Notes: generated by a model not told the origin, from the letters alone. 34,043 bases of DNA from Gammaproteobacteria bacterium (GCA_026709225.1 JAPOTJ010000106.1:1-34043); one strand, 5' to 3'; counted from the first letter of the stretch, positions 1 through 8,904 are shown. Made by a program: numbers and translations.

Positions 1-51
1 GGTCCGGCGGCAAGTGAAGCGCTGAGCGCAGTGGACTTGATCAGAGGTTCC
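1..51. mobile_element. Right end of MITE-like element, copy A (cut by window edge)
   Basis: These 51 bases are identical to the right end of the complete element at 31122-31374 and of the partial copy at 26616-26778. The copy ends in GACTTGATCAGAGGTTCC and is followed by CTAG at 52-55, a plausible 4-bp target duplication of the YTAR type known for IS5-family insertions. The left part lies outside the window. No transposase is visible. It sits just beyond the 3' end of the receptor gene. Confidence 0.75.
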
Positions 52-94
52 CTAGAGCGGTCTTCAGCATCATTGCATGATCAGAATGGCACGA

Positions 95-2566
95 TCAGAA
101 AGCATAGCTGGCCGATACCACGAATGATCGCCCCGGGATGGTCGAATTGTAACGGACTGTTGCGCCCGGAACGGGGCCGCGGAAGTTGCCCGACGTAAAG
201 CCCCAAGCATCGGTCAAGTTCTTCGCTAGCAGCGTCAGCGTCATGGCCGGGGACACATCGTATGAAACGCCGAGGTCAAACTGCGTGTATGAAGGCAATT
301 TGATGTCTCCACGATCGGCCCAGCGTTCGCCGTAGTACTGCGCATTCGCGAAGATCTGCGCTTTGTTCAGGTGAAGAACCGGAGAGAGGCGCAATTGTGT
401 CTCAGGCAACCGGGGCACAGGTGTCGCGCTTTGATTGCCTGCGCCCTCTTGCTCCGAATTCATCACAACGCCGCTGAAGTTCACGTCAAAATTCGGAAGA
501 ACTTCTGCATCAAGCCAGAATTCGACGCCATCTGCAATCGTGTCAACCGGCACGAAGAAGTTGACGCCGCGCTCGTCCACTTCAACATTGCCGGATTTCT
601 TGTGTACGGTGTCGAAATACGTCAGGAATCCAGAGATCCGATCGCCGATATAGCGTATGCCAATCTCCGCAAATTCCAGTTCGGTGGCTTCGTCGGTAAG
701 GCCGAGATTAGAGCCTGCTGCCGTACCGAAGCCGGGGATGTTGAAAAACGTGAATTCGTTCTGGAACGCCATGTCCTGTGCCTGCGCCCAGCGGGCGTAG
801 ACCGCAAGTTGGTCGGTCACTGCCCAATTGCCTCCGATGGTATATGAGCGCGAATCGTAGTCCGTCTCACCAGTCTGTATGTCACCGTTCCTCGTGATCG
901 ACCTGCTGTTATCGGCAAGCACAAGCGGGTCGTTCAGTGAGTCGGCGATGGGCACACCGAAAGAAACATCTTCTCCCCAGCCCGACATTTCTCCGCGTTC
1001 TTCGCGAACGCCCGCATCGATGCGAATGCTGTCAGTCAATGAGAATTCGACGTTCACGTACAGATTGTTGGAGACGATGTCGAGTCCGCCATAATTGTCG
1101 AGTGAGCCGTGGGTGATGATGCCGTTGTCGGTAAGGTGGCCCACCACATTGCCATCGCCATCAAGCGCCTCGACGTTGTAGCGCATGGCGTTGGGACGAA
1201 TATCGATCAAAAACTGATCCTGAATGTTGAAGCTGTCGCTGCGAACATCCCAGCTTTGCAAACCGATGGTGAACAACACTCGGTGGTTTTCCCAGTTCAC
1301 GCGAAGATCGTTGATGAAGTTATCGACCTTGCGGTCATACTCGATGGAATCATGAATCGCCAGCAGTCCGTTGCCGTTCAGCGAGGCCGGATTGGCAACT
1401 ACCATGCCGTCATTGACTCGGGTCAGGCGAACGCTTTCTGTCGTGGGGAATGCTTCTTGCAACGAGGCAAGCTGGCTGGCGAGGTAGGCCGGTGCTTGCA
1501 GCAGTGTCGCGGTATCCGAGCCGCCGCGAAAGTCATGGGCAATGGTCTGGATGCTGCTCACGCGGAATTTCTCGCTCACGCTCCAGTTTCCTCCCAGTTC
1601 ATAGTCAAGGCTCAGTGTCAGTTGATCGGTGAGCGACTGGTTGCCGTCCGACAGGTCGCGGGGAGCGATTTCTCCGGGGCGCTTGGAGTTGATGATTCGC
1701 ACATCAGGACCGGCGAGCGCGTCCTTGCGAGCATCGAAACCAACCAGCGCGTCCGGTGAATTGCTGTCAATCGTGCTCGTCGGCAATGGATTGTAGTAGG
1801 GCGCCGCGTCATCGATCTTCTTGTAGGCGATGGTGAACGTGCCACGGTCAAATTCTTTCCAAGCGCTTGCGCGTATCTGCCCGCCACTTGCTGCGGTATA
1901 ACCCGTGTCGCGAATCCCATCGCCCTGACGAAAGAAGCCGCCGATGGTGCCGTGCCAGCCGCTATCCCCGATTGGCCCGCCGTAGAAGAGTTCCATCTTG
2001 TACTGCCCGTAATCGGTCACAGATACCCGTGCTTCTCCTTCGGTACTGGTCGGTCGGCGACTGATATAGTTGATTGTCGCTGCGGACCCTTGTGCAGTAA
2101 AAATACCGGACGGACCGCCGAGGACGGCTTCGACCCGGTCGTAGCTGAGATCATGACGCAACTCGAACTCGGAAAAGAAAGGCGAATATTGCACCGGCAA
2201 TCCGTCCTCCTGCAGGCTGATGAAGGACATGAATCCTCCTTGCGTGCCGCGAACATTCAGATTCGAGTTGACCTCGCCGTTGGAGAACTCACCCTGCAGG
2301 CCCGGCATGGCGTCCACAAGCTCTGTCAATCCCTCTGGCGCACCTCTGCGAATAAGGAACGAGTCCAAGACGGCAACGCCGTAGGAGGTCTCAAGCGCGG
2401 CCCGCCCCCGACGGGCTGAACCGGTGACGACGATTTCTTCTAGGAAACTTGCGTCTGCGCTCTCTTCAGAGTCCATTTCTGCCTCCTCATTTTGCGCGAA
2501 AGTGCCTGCGGCAAGAAACAAACCGGATAGCCACATCAAGGCTCTTATTTCGGATGCTAATTTCAT
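95..2566 (-). CDS. TonB-dependent outer-membrane receptor
   Basis: This encodes an 823-residue outer-membrane receptor that would import a large or scarce substrate using TonB/ExbBD energy. I chose the ATG at 2566 because a GAGGAG ribosome site lies just upstream and the product then starts with a signal peptide (MKLASEIRALMWLSG, cleavage likely after TFAQ). An upstream in-frame ATG at 2623 would put 19 residues ahead of the signal. After an acidic stretch come EEIVVTGSA, resembling a TonB-box region, and a plug domain with NLNVRGTQGG and DRVEAVLGGPSGIF. The C-terminal half is a beta-barrel ending in the aromatic ASYAF typical of outer-membrane proteins. The length is usual for the family. 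The ligand cannot be read from sequence. It is divergent from an MFS carrier, which could share its substrate pathway (inference). Confidence 0.92.
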   Translation of the reverse strand: MKLASEIRALMWLSGLFLAAGTFAQNEEAEMDSEESADASFLEEIVVTGSARRGRAALETSYGVAVLDSFLIRRGAPEGLTELVDAMPGLQGEFSNGEVNSNLNVRGTQGGFMSFISLQEDGLPVQYSPFFSEFELRHDLSYDRVEAVLGGPSGIFTAQGSAATINYISRRPTSTEGEARVSVTDYGQYKMELFYGGPIGDSGWHGTIGGFFRQGDGIRDTGYTAASGGQIRASAWKEFDRGTFTIAYKKIDDAAPYYNPLPTSTIDSNSPDALVGFDARKDALAGPDVRIINSKRPGEIAPRDLSDGNQSLTDQLTLSLDYELGGNWSVSEKFRVSSIQTIAHDFRGGSDTATLLQAPAYLASQLASLQEAFPTTESVRLTRVNDGMVVANPASLNGNGLLAIHDSIEYDRKVDNFINDLRVNWENHRVLFTIGLQSWDVRSDSFNIQDQFLIDIRPNAMRYNVEALDGDGNVVGHLTDNGIITHGSLDNYGGLDIVSNNLYVNVEFSLTDSIRIDAGVREERGEMSGWGEDVSFGVPIADSLNDPLVLADNSRSITRNGDIQTGETDYDSRSYTIGGNWAVTDQLAVYARWAQAQDMAFQNEFTFFNIPGFGTAAGSNLGLTDEATELEFAEIGIRYIGDRISGFLTYFDTVHKKSGNVEVDERGVNFFVPVDTIADGVEFWLDAEVLPNFDVNFSGVVMNSEQEGAGNQSATPVPRLPETQLRLSPVLHLNKAQIFANAQYYGERWADRGDIKLPSYTQFDLGVSYDVSPAMTLTLLAKNLTDAWGFTSGNFRGPVPGATVRYNSTIPGRSFVVSASYAF

Positions 2567-2602
2567 GTTGTTGGCTCCTCTCATCCAACTCGCTGACCGA
2601 AG

Positions 2603-2631
2603 AGTATACAGATAAATTTTCATAAATGAAA
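2603..2631 (-). promoter_or_regulatory. Candidate promoter and operator for the TonB-dependent receptor
   Basis: On the minus strand, TTCATT (2625-2630) and TATACT (2603-2608) are separated by 16 bases, giving a plausible sigma-70 promoter about 40 bases upstream of the receptor start. An inverted repeat TTTCAT-aa-ATGAAA (2618-2631) covers the -35 region and could bind a repressor. The surrounding spacer 2567-2823 is AT-rich and holds no other gene that I can support. The operator idea rests on symmetry alone. Confidence 0.35.
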
Positions 2632-2823
2632 TCTATTTTTGTATATGTCATAAATTCCCATTGCGACACGCTGACTTGATTGATCCGTGCGGCCACATAC
2701 AAAATCAGACCGCGCGCAGCAGCCAAAATCTAAATTGAGGAGTGCTGCTCTCACGCCACATTGCACCGTGAGCAGAAACTGTGGTTATCTGCTCCCTTTT
2801 GCCTTGACGCCTTGAAACCAAGA

Positions 2824-4107
2824 ATGCCGAGAAGAATAGGCCAGTGGTACTATGGCTGGACAGTGGTTGGCGTGGCCATGCTGTTCAAGGCTGTCGTGTT
2901 CGGCGTCACCTTCTACAGTTTTACGCTCTACGCCAACGAATGGCTCGCGGACCCGGAGATCGAAGTCTCCACCGCGACGGTCATGCTCGGCAGTTCACTC
3001 GTGATCCTGATGAGCGGCTTCATTTCGCCGCTCTTGGGTCGTGCGCTCGACCACGTCTCCATGCGTCTGTTCATTTGCCTCGGTGCCATTATGACGGCGC
3101 TTGGCATGGCGCTTGTCGCGCACGCGATCGCCTTTTGGCAAATCCTCCTGATCTACGCCTGCGTGCTGCCCTTCGGCATTGTCCTCAGCGGCCCGCTCGC
3201 CGCGCAGACGCTCGCGGTGAAGTGGTTCGATGGTCGGCGCGGGACCGCAATGGGCATCGTCACCACTGGCACCTCAATCGGGGGATTCTGCGTACCTATC
3301 CTCGTCGCCTATCTGTTTGCCGAAACTGACTGGCGCACCGGCCATCTCGTCCTCGCCGCATGCATCCTGCTGCTCATCCTCCCTCCCGTCTGGCTGCTGG
3401 TGCAGAACTCTCCGCGGGACAAGGGTATCGACCCAGACCCGCCTGCGTCCACGCCGACTGAGGTGTCGGAAAACAGCAGCGCGACACCTCGCCTGTGGAC
3501 GACTCGCACCATCCTCGGTGAACCAAACTTCTGGGTGATTTGCGGCGTCATGCTCTTGCTCGGCGCAGGCATTAGCGGGATTTCCCTGCACATCAGTCCG
3601 TTCGCGACCGATCTTGGCATCCCCAAGATCCAGCACGGGTTCTTCATCTCTCTCTACGCTGGCATCATGATTCCGTCCAAAATCGTCTTCGGACATCTCT
3701 CGGACCGGATCGATGTTCGCTATCTGCTGTGGGGTGGAGCCACATGCCTTGGGCTATGCGCGGCGCTGCTCGCTGTGACCAGCTCTTTCATCATGCTTGC
3801 GGTCTCTTGCGTGTTCTTGGGCGTCGCATCTGGCAGCATGCTGCCGCTGATGGGCAGTCTCATCAGCTCGCGCTTTGGGGCGCACGCGTTCGGCCGGGTG
3901 ATGGGAATGCTCGGGCCTTTTAATGCCTGCGCAGGGTTCGCATCGGTCGCGATCGGTGCGGCGCGCGACGCATCGGGCGGTTACGATGCCGGGTGGATGC
4001 TGGTGCTGTTCACCACTGTACCGATTGCCGTCCTGACAACCTTTCTAGACCGCATAGGTCGGTCTCGTTCACACTTGCGAGGCGGCGCCGTTAACCGACC
4101 CAGCTAA
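2824..4107 (+). CDS. MFS transporter, monocarboxylate/OFA-like
   Basis: This is a 427-residue inner-membrane carrier of the major facilitator superfamily. The start is set at ATG 2824, giving MPRRIGQWYYGWTVVGVAM, the short basic N-terminus and YYGW motif common in the OFA/monocarboxylate branch. An in-frame TTG at 2761 would add 21 unlikely residues. About twelve hydrophobic segments are visible, with a hydrophilic central loop (around PRDKGIDPDPPAST) between the two six-helix halves. The cytoplasmic motif GHLSDRIDVRYLLWGG, equivalent to MFS motif A, starts the second half. The 3' end overlaps the convergent M50 protease gene by 17 bases. The substrate is unknown; small organic acids are typical of relatives. 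Confidence 0.85.
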   Translation: MPRRIGQWYYGWTVVGVAMLFKAVVFGVTFYSFTLYANEWLADPEIEVSTATVMLGSSLVILMSGFISPLLGRALDHVSMRLFICLGAIMTALGMALVAHAIAFWQILLIYACVLPFGIVLSGPLAAQTLAVKWFDGRRGTAMGIVTTGTSIGGFCVPILVAYLFAETDWRTGHLVLAACILLLILPPVWLLVQNSPRDKGIDPDPPASTPTEVSENSSATPRLWTTRTILGEPNFWVICGVMLLLGAGISGISLHISPFATDLGIPKIQHGFFISLYAGIMIPSKIVFGHLSDRIDVRYLLWGGATCLGLCAALLAVTSSFIMLAVSCVFLGVASGSMLPLMGSLISSRFGAHAFGRVMGMLGPFNACAGFASVAIGAARDASGGYDAGWMLVLFTTVPIAVLTTFLDRIGRSRSHLRGGAVNRPS

Positions 4108-4726
4108 TGAGCGGCAGGAGCGTGCGGGAGAGCGTTGACAACCAAGCGAAGATCGGCAGCCCCATCAAGCTGAGCACGACCAAGGACAGCAACGCATAGG
4201 GACCGAATCGCCGATTGAAGTCGTGGACTATCGGCCGCATCCGCTCAGGCAAGAAGTACGGCAGCAAGTAATGGCCATCCAAGGGCGCCACCGGAATCAA
4301 GTTGAAGATCATGAGCAGGAGATTGACTTGCGCCAGCAGCAGGCAGAAGATAAAAATCTGTTGCGTTGTCAGTCCACTGCCATCAAGCACAAGATAGGTA
4401 TTCCACACAACGATCGCGAGCAGCAGGTTCATCAAAGGCCCCGCCGCCGCCACCCAGAAATCAGCGCTCGGCGTGCGGAAGTTGCGCGGATTGGTGGGCA
4501 CTGGCTTGGCGTAGCCGAAGCCGACTATGATCACTAGCAGGAGACCGAAAAGATCAATGTGCGCGACTGGGTTCAGCGTCAGCCGACCAGCGCGCTCGGC
4601 AGTGTCGTCGCCGTAGGCCTTGGCGACGAATGCGTGCCCGAACTCATGGAACGTCAGCGAAATAATGAGCGCGACAATGAGCAGGCCGAAGAGCAGGAAT
4701 TCACCATTTTGTAAGAGAAAGATCAT
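4091..4726 (-). CDS. Site-2 protease-like M50 family metallopeptidase
   Basis: This is a 211-residue multi-spanning membrane zinc protease of the short S2P/M50 type, lacking PDZ and CBS domains. The zinc site is visible as HEFGH at residues 27-31 inside the first membrane segment. The third ligand is in NLIPVAPLDG (Asp about 150), matching the family's NxxPxxPLDG motif. NPVAHID near residue 52 is also characteristic. Such proteins cut membrane-embedded substrates, but the substrate here is unknown. It is the last gene of a leftward run, 16 bases after the sulfurtransferase, and its end overlaps the convergent MFS gene. Confidence 0.88.
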   Translation of the reverse strand: MIFLLQNGEFLLFGLLIVALIISLTFHEFGHAFVAKAYGDDTAERAGRLTLNPVAHIDLFGLLLVIIVGFGYAKPVPTNPRNFRTPSADFWVAAAGPLMNLLLAIVVWNTYLVLDGSGLTTQQIFIFCLLLAQVNLLLMIFNLIPVAPLDGHYLLPYFLPERMRPIVHDFNRRFGPYALLSLVVLSLMGLPIFAWLSTLSRTLLPLISWVG

Positions 4727-4742
4727 GAAGTATGCTGCCTGT

Positions 4743-5570
4743 CTATTCGCCTGTGACTATGTCCGCCGGGCGGCGCATCGCGTACTCCGTCCACGAGCCA
4801 TCATACAGGGCATGGCGCGGGTGCCCAATTTCAGCGAGCGCAAGACTGATGATCGCCGCCGTGACGCCGGAGCCGCAGGAGGTGATCGCTTTTCTGTCGG
4901 CTTGCACGCCGAGTCGTCGCAATACCCCTTGTAGTTCAGCACGTGGGCGCAATTGTCCGTCGGGCGCAAGCAATTGATCGAAGGGGAGGCTCCGCGCATT
5001 TGGCATATGACCAGAAGCAATACCCATCCTCGGCTCAGGCGCCTCACCACGGAACCGCGCTCGGCTGCGCGCATCGAGCACCAATTCGGCAGCGCAAGTC
5101 TCTTCGAGCGACGCGCACCAATCTGGCGCTGGCTGTGCCGTCCAATTGCCGCGACCGGCGTCGACGTGTCCTGACTCGACCGCCCTGCCCTCGCGCTGCC
5201 ATTTCGGAAGCCCGCCATTGAGTACACGCACATCGTCATGCCCGAAGGCTTTCAGCATCCACCAGAGCCGCGCTGCGCTGAACAGGCCCAGCGAGTCATA
5301 GACGACCACAGACGATTCAGCGTTGACACCGAGCGCACGAATACCAGCTTGGAAAGCCGCCGCCGTCGGCAACATGTGCGGCAAATCGCTCTCTTGGTCG
5401 GAGAGTGCGTCAATATCTGCGAAGACTGCGCCCGGCAGGTGCCGGGTCAAATATTCTTCGCGCGCGTCTCGAGCGTCGGCGTTTGGCAGATGCCAAGTGG
5501 CATCGAGAATGCAAGGCGGTTTGCAAGCGAGTTCCGCCTCAAGCGCTGCGGTCGATATCAGGTTCCGCAA
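4743..5570 (-). CDS. Sulfurtransferase (3-mercaptopyruvate sulfurtransferase/rhodanese)
   Basis: This is a 275-residue two-domain rhodanese. The N-terminal inactive domain runs to about residue 140 and contains HLPGAVFADIDALSD. The C-terminal catalytic domain carries HMPNARSLPF and the active-site loop CGSGVTAA with Cys about 232. The CGSGVTA loop is typical of 3-mercaptopyruvate sulfurtransferases rather than classical thiosulfate rhodaneses (CRxGxx). The start is a TTG at 5570; no in-frame ATG is suitably placed before conserved residues. Only five bases separate it from the stop of the upstream flavoprotein gene, so translation is probably coupled. It would act in the cytoplasm in cysteine/persulfide metabolism. 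Confidence 0.88.
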   Translation of the reverse strand: MRNLISTAALEAELACKPPCILDATWHLPNADARDAREEYLTRHLPGAVFADIDALSDQESDLPHMLPTAAAFQAGIRALGVNAESSVVVYDSLGLFSAARLWWMLKAFGHDDVRVLNGGLPKWQREGRAVESGHVDAGRGNWTAQPAPDWCASLEETCAAELVLDARSRARFRGEAPEPRMGIASGHMPNARSLPFDQLLAPDGQLRPRAELQGVLRRLGVQADRKAITSCGSGVTAAIISLALAEIGHPRHALYDGSWTEYAMRRPADIVTGE

Positions 5571-5575
5571 GCTGG

Positions 5576-6805
5576 TTAGTGGCCCGCCATTTCCGGTGAC
5601 GGCTCAAAGCCAAGGAAGATGCGACCGAGCTCCGGATACAAGGAGTGCGACACCCACCTGTGCGTCGCGCAGCCGTGCGCATCGCGCAGCTTGCGTTCGA
5701 GCGGGCTATCCATGCGCATGGCGGTGGTGCCAGCCGTGTTGTGAATCAAATCAACGGCTTGCATGCAGACATTCGTTGCGTGGGTGCACGCAAGGCGGGC
5801 GATCTTGGTGGTTTCCGGACCCGGCTTCTCGGCGCCTGCTTCAAGTTCTTTCACCACCTCACCCATCGCTTCCATGACGAATGCCCGCGATGAGCGCACC
5901 ATACCTTCAGCTTCGCCCATGCGGTGCTGTGCCACCGGCCTCTCGCGCAGCTTGCCTGTTGACATCAGCGGAACTTTGTTCTGTGCGAGATCGGAGAAGG
6001 CATTGAGCGCCCCGCGCGCGACCCCGAGCGCGACCGCGACCTTGTTATACGAGAGCCTCAGCGCGACCGGGATGCGAAATGCCGGATTGTCATAGCGCGC
6101 CGGCATGATGAGATCGACGCCGGTGAACTTCTCGGGCACAAGCGCGCCGTCGGACTTGATGTCGTGGCTGCCGGAACCGCGCAAGCCCGCCATATTCCAC
6201 GTATCGAGTATCTCCCATTCACTGCGATGAATAAACCACATCTTGGCAAACGGCGTGCCATCGGGGTTAAGTTTCGGCTGACCGCCTTCCATGATCGGCG
6301 CCATCTGAAAGCACCACTCGGCCTGATTGCAGCCACTCATGAACGAGGTTTGCGCCCACACGCGAACGCTGCCGTCGCCTTGCGGCTCGGCACGCGGCAT
6401 GGCGCTGCCCGGGCCACCGCCACCGCACATGATGACGCGCGGATTGTCGATATAGACCTCCCTGGCAAGCGCCGGCGGCATACCGCCCGCCGCCATGGCG
6501 TTGATCTCGGAGCCAATCATCACATTCCAGCCGACCGAGGCGTCGATGGCGGAGATGGCTTCGAGCACGGCAATGGTATCGAGCACCGAGGCGTTCTCGC
6601 CGCCGAGCTCGGTCGGCAACGCAAATCGGAAGAAGCCTTCATCGATGAGCACATCAACGGTATCGTCAGGAAGCCGCCTCAATTCTTGCGCACGATCCCC
6701 GCCGTCGAGAATTTCGTCGCGCAACGATTCGACGCGCTCAAGCAAGGGCAAATCGTGTGTGTATGCAGGGGTGAGGTGGGAAATTGAAGCTGCGGATGCC
6801 GCCAT
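5576..6805 (-). CDS. Acyl-CoA dehydrogenase-fold flavoprotein, group D monooxygenase-like
   Basis: This is a 409-residue protein with the acyl-CoA dehydrogenase fold. The features I can see fit the HsaA/HpaB-like branch of flavin-dependent oxygenases better than a true dehydrogenase. There is an N-terminal helical domain (DEGFFRFALPTELGGENAS), a middle beta domain (WNMAGLRGSGSHD, matching the GxxGTGS-type motif), and a C-terminal end with HNTAGTTAMRMDSPLERKLRD and CATHRW. No EGT catalytic-glutamate motif is present. Such enzymes use reduced flavin from a partner reductase to hydroxylate aromatic or ring substrates; no reductase is adjacent. The ATG at 6805 has a GGAGGA site about eight bases upstream. 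It heads a leftward operon with the sulfurtransferase and protease. Confidence 0.8.
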   Translation of the reverse strand: MAASAASISHLTPAYTHDLPLLERVESLRDEILDGGDRAQELRRLPDDTVDVLIDEGFFRFALPTELGGENASVLDTIAVLEAISAIDASVGWNVMIGSEINAMAAGGMPPALAREVYIDNPRVIMCGGGGPGSAMPRAEPQGDGSVRVWAQTSFMSGCNQAEWCFQMAPIMEGGQPKLNPDGTPFAKMWFIHRSEWEILDTWNMAGLRGSGSHDIKSDGALVPEKFTGVDLIMPARYDNPAFRIPVALRLSYNKVAVALGVARGALNAFSDLAQNKVPLMSTGKLRERPVAQHRMGEAEGMVRSSRAFVMEAMGEVVKELEAGAEKPGPETTKIARLACTHATNVCMQAVDLIHNTAGTTAMRMDSPLERKLRDAHGCATHRWVSHSLYPELGRIFLGFEPSPEMAGH

Positions 6806-6906
6806 GACCGGTTCCTCCGAAATTAGTCTCGCAAGCTAACACAAAAGGCGTTCGCTTCAACACTATCGAATTTGAGAACGAAGGGTGGCGGCTATAGTAA
6901 TAGCAC

Positions 6907-6946
6907 AAAAGGAACCCGGAGCCGATTCCGTTCGGCCCCGAATTCC
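6907..6946 (-). terminator. Rho-independent terminator of the small GG-leader gene
   Basis: An imperfect hairpin at 6911-6946 pairs GGAACCCGGAGCCGA with TCGGCCCCGAATTCC (12 of 15 positions pair). On the minus strand it is followed by TTTT at 6907-6910. It lies 15 bases beyond the stop of the small leader-peptide gene, the right place to end its transcript before the flavoprotein gene. Confidence 0.5.
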
Positions 6947-6961
6947 AAGCGAGCACCTTAT

Positions 6962-7216
6962 CTAGTCTTGGCTCGCACTCCATATCTCAAGGCCAACCGC
7001 AACGGCGACACCGACAGCGATGCCGACAACACCGCCGGCTAGCGCGCCCCGGGCTGCGGAAACGCCGATGCGAGCAGCGGCGGCCTGTACGCCCCGGTCG
7101 GCGAAAAAGCCTGCGACGCCTCCAGCTAGGCCGCTCGTGGCCGCCCCTGAAACGTCAGGGTCTCGGGCACCGCCCGACACCACGACAACCTGATTTGCAT
7201 GTAGTTCTTGGATCAT
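6962..7216 (-). CDS. Double-glycine leader peptide, bacteriocin/microcin-like precursor
   Basis: This 84-residue product opens with MIQELHANQVVVVSGG, matching the double-glycine leader pattern (M-x-x-E-L ... V-S-G-G) recognised by C39-peptidase ABC exporters. Cleavage after GG would release a 68-residue core. The core starts ARDPDVSGAATSG, is rich in Gly and Ala, contains several GxxxG-type spacings, and ends in a hydrophobic helix GGVVGIAVGVAVAVG followed by LEIWSASQD. This composition is typical of membrane-active class II bacteriocins. A strong AAGGAGA site lies about seven bases before the ATG, and a terminator follows the stop, so it reads as a single-gene transcript. No exporter or immunity gene is visible in the window. 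It could also be a small secreted signal or a non-toxic GG peptide. Confidence 0.72.
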   Translation of the reverse strand: MIQELHANQVVVVSGGARDPDVSGAATSGLAGGVAGFFADRGVQAAAARIGVSAARGALAGGVVGIAVGVAVAVGLEIWSASQD

Positions 7217-7434
7217 TGTATTTCTCCTTGTGAAAGAATGTGATGAAAAAGTGTGAATGAATGAATCGCCACGAACACCCGTCCGTGGCAGTATCAGGTT
7301 GCACGATTTGTAAAGTGGGCAATGTCGAGTCGACCGACATCGCTTGTAGGAAATTGCCGATGGTCTCCGCGAACTTGCTCGATAACCTAGAATTTATTTT
7401 TTCCGACGACCGAACGAACCTCGAATCAAACAAA
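7217..7434. other. Divergent intergenic spacer
   Basis: This spacer separates the leftward GG-leader gene from the rightward thiolase-like gene. It holds the AAGGAGA site of the small gene at its left end and an AT-rich run near 7391-7402 upstream of the thiolase-like start. An in-frame ATG at 7261 would extend the thiolase-like protein by 58 residues, but that extension has no similarity to the family that I recognise. I could not pick a convincing -35/-10 pair on either strand. Confidence 0.4.
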
Positions 7435-8904
7435 ATGCCCGACACCAAAACGCCAATCCCAGTTATTGTTGGCATCTCCCAAGCCAACCAAGACGAAGAC
7501 GACTTCACCAAGTGCCGCGAACCCCTCGAATTGATGATCGAAGCGGTCAAGGCAGCCGCCATCGACAGCGAAGCGCCGGACACTCTTGAAAAACTCGACC
7601 AGGTGTGCGTCAATCAAGGCACGTGGAACTATTCGGACCCGGCACGCGCGGTCGCATCGGCCGTAGGCGCATACCGCGCAAAGAGCGCGCGCACCTTCTG
7701 GGGCGGCAACTTCGTGCAATTCGCGCTGAACCGAATGGCGCTTGCCATCAGTCAGGGCGAGCTTGAGTCGGTTGCGTTCACGGGCGCCGAATGGGGCCGA
7801 ACATTAGCGCGAATGCGACGAAAGGGACACGCACCAGCGCTGGCCGACGCGCCGGGCGAACCCGACTCACTCTACGGCAAGCATGACTTCATCGCGCATC
7901 TTCTCGAGCGCGAAATCGGCTGCGTTCAGCCGGTGCAAACCTACCCAATGTTCGAAAACGCGCTGCGGTATGCGCGCGGCGAATCGCCCGACGAACACCT
8001 CGTGCGCATCTCCGAGCTATGGGCGCGGTTTGCGCAGGTCGCGGCGAACAATCCACATGCCGCGATTCGCGCTTCACCGAGCGCCGAGGCCATACGCACA
8101 CCTTCCGCTGGCAATCGCCCGGTTTCCTTTCCCTATCTCAAGCTCTTGAACTCGAACAACAACGTGGATCAAGCAGCGGCGCTCATCCTATGCTCGACCG
8201 AATTCGCGGCAAAACTCGGCATACCGGAGGAGAAATGGGTCTATCCGCTCGCGGGAACAGATGCCAACGACATCCTGTTCATGTCCAACCGACTTGACTA
8301 CACGGCGTCGCCTGCCATACGCATCGCCGGCGGCAAGTGCCTCGAACTCGCCGGGATCGATACCGCAAGCCTTGACCTCGTTGATCTCTACAGCTGCTTC
8401 CCTGTCGCCGTGCAAATCGCCGCCAAGGAGCTCGGCCTTGACGAAGAGCAAGACCTGACGGTCACCGGCGGACTGACCTTCGCAGGCGGACCGCTCAACA
8501 ATTATGTGATGCACTCGGTTGCACGAACCGTCGAGCTGTTGCGGCAATCGCCAGAAAAAAAGGCGCTCGTGACTGCTAATGGCGGGACGCTCGGCAAGCA
8601 TGCCTTTACCGCCTATTCAGGCGCACCGCCTGAGCAGCCCTTTCGCCATGCGTCCATGCAAGCGGCCGTGGATGCCCTCCCGAAGCGCGAAGTCCTTGAA
8701 AAGTGGAATGGACGCCTTGCGGTCGAGACCTATACCGTCATGTACGGTGCCGACGCGCCTGAAACTGGCTACGCGACCTGCCTCACACCAGACGGGAGGC
8801 GCGTTTGGACGACGACACGTGAGGCTGAGCATCTCGACGCCATGCTCGACGGCGAGTTCTGCGGAACTGAAATCGGCATTCGCGGGCGTGAGATGGTGAT
8901 GTAG
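7435..8904 (+). CDS. Thiolase-like protein (acetyl-CoA acetyltransferase family, type 1 TLP)
   Basis: This is a 489-residue thiolase-fold protein. I start it at ATG 7435 (MPDTKTPIPVIVGISQ), which begins with the usual first beta strand. The C-terminal thiolase motif is clear (TANGGTLGKHAFTAYSG, with the histidine). After about residue 400 comes an extra beta domain (ETYTVMYGADAPETGYATCL) like the additional C-terminal domain of thiolase-like proteins type 1. The N-terminal nucleophile motif normally reading CGSG is replaced by WGGNFVQF, so the usual catalytic cysteine is not seen. It may act on acyl-CoA without being a canonical thiolase, or be a non-catalytic relative. It is flanked by acyl-CoA enzymes, which suggests a beta-oxidation-like role. 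Confidence 0.82.
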   Translation: MPDTKTPIPVIVGISQANQDEDDFTKCREPLELMIEAVKAAAIDSEAPDTLEKLDQVCVNQGTWNYSDPARAVASAVGAYRAKSARTFWGGNFVQFALNRMALAISQGELESVAFTGAEWGRTLARMRRKGHAPALADAPGEPDSLYGKHDFIAHLLEREIGCVQPVQTYPMFENALRYARGESPDEHLVRISELWARFAQVAANNPHAAIRASPSAEAIRTPSAGNRPVSFPYLKLLNSNNNVDQAAALILCSTEFAAKLGIPEEKWVYPLAGTDANDILFMSNRLDYTASPAIRIAGGKCLELAGIDTASLDLVDLYSCFPVAVQIAAKELGLDEEQDLTVTGGLTFAGGPLNNYVMHSVARTVELLRQSPEKKALVTANGGTLGKHAFTAYSGAPPEQPFRHASMQAAVDALPKREVLEKWNGRLAVETYTVMYGADAPETGYATCLTPDGRRVWTTTREAEHLDAMLDGEFCGTEIGIRGREMVM

